NCBI GenBank assembly: GCA_021852225.1
Contig: JAJZOA010000277.1
Span: 1-13,805, forward strand
From: Planctomycetota bacterium
GTDB lineage: Bacteria > Planctomycetota > Phycisphaerae > WQYP01
Direction of reading: 5' to 3'
DNA: 13,805 nucleotides
Position numbers and translations under genes: made by a program. Of the stretch, positions 13,550 through 13,805 are shown one piece after another. Position 1 is the stretch's first letter, and every line of letters starts with the position of its first letter. The notes beneath the pieces are model-generated. The model had not been told where the DNA came from. It was given only the letters and a program-made list of their open reading frames with translations, and did no database searches.

Positions 13550-13805
13550 ACCCATTAAAACCAGGATACAGGCGGTATTATCTTCTCCCAGCCGAACGTT
13601 GAAATATATCCCATCCGCCCAGATGTAAAGATAATTCTTTTCTGCCAGTGAACGGGTATTCCATTGATCATATTCGCTTTGCCATTGAGAGATCAGACGT
13701 GTGACTGTATTGGGTGACAGGCTTTCCACCGCAGGCCCCAACAGGGCCTTAAGCGAGCCGCCCATGTCGTTGGTGCTTACGCCGTAGAGATACATCCATG
13801 GAATC
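13550..13805 (-). mobile_element. Truncated IS256-family transposase
   Basis: The minus-strand translation from the window end (IPWMYLYGVSTNDMGGSLKA, LLGPAVESLSPNTVTRL, YLYIWADGIYFNVRLGED, ILVLMGA) matches the central part of IS256-family (Mutator-like) transposases. Trp-Ala-Asp-Gly contains the first Asp of the DDE triad. Similarity ends near 13550 after LVLMGA, where the family normally continues with a Glu-Leu-x-Gly segment, so the two later catalytic residues are missing and the fragment is inactive. The N-terminal part extends beyond the window. The following ~35 codons, with no similarity I recognise, run in frame into the phosphatase. No terminal inverted repeat was seen. Confidence 0.85.

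Noticed and set aside
1..13805. CRISPR array, tRNA or rRNA genes
   Set aside because: No regularly spaced direct repeats, cloverleaf-like segments or conserved rRNA stretches were seen on reading the window.

Overview
The window looks like an accessory region of a Planctomycetota chromosome, probably Phycisphaerae-like. The main clue is the large minus-strand protein at 1670-3271. It has an N-terminal membrane anchor and a C-terminal segment (ALALYRKQHGQFP, then a Leu-Val-Pro/Pro-Glu-Asp/Gly-Gln-Pro-Leu pattern) that I associate with large paralogous families in planctomycetes. A REP-like hairpin at 4842-4874 resembles repeats I recall from planctomycetes and verrucomicrobia. Base composition is moderately GC-rich. 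The organism call is inference.

Layout. 1-1050 (+) is the C-terminal part of an RtcR-type sigma-54 activator, cut by the window start. 1180-1608 (+) is a small three-helix membrane protein, convergent with the large anchored protein (1670-3271, -). 3272-3737 holds that gene's promoter, a fossil of an IS3-family transposase and a well-formed promoter/operator. This drives a RES-Xre toxin-antitoxin pair (3738-4669, +). 4670-4967 holds a 17-bp palindrome, the REP-like hairpins and a second promoter with repeats, followed by a vapBC operon (4968-5620, +). Next is the C-terminal remnant of another PIN toxin (5703-5939, +). A single-chain DUF262/HNH protein of the GmrSD/SspE kind follows (6186-8392, -), split by a one-base frameshift near 7793. 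A DEDDh 3'-5' exonuclease (8569-9159, -) is preceded by an overlapping 34-codon ORF. 9597-10460 (-) is an unrecognised protein with an N-terminal zinc-ribbon-like motif. 10813-11492 (+) is a toxin-first PIN/RHH toxin-antitoxin pair with an operator-like inverted repeat and an apparently leaderless start. 11625-12578 (-) is a WYL-domain regulator. 13001-13441 (-) is a dual-specificity/tyrosine phosphatase-like protein, whose frame runs upstream without a stop into a truncated IS256-family transposase at the window end.

The region reads as a chromosomal stress/defence cluster: three intact toxin-antitoxin modules plus a broken one, an inactivated or frameshifted restriction-like nuclease, an exonuclease, several regulators, and relics of two insertion-sequence families marking past insertions. 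I see no intact mobile element, tRNA, rRNA or CRISPR array. No single segment is convincingly a wholly new system. The least explained parts are the zinc-ribbon protein, the small ORF coupled to the exonuclease, the leaderless-looking promoters and the palindromes between genes.
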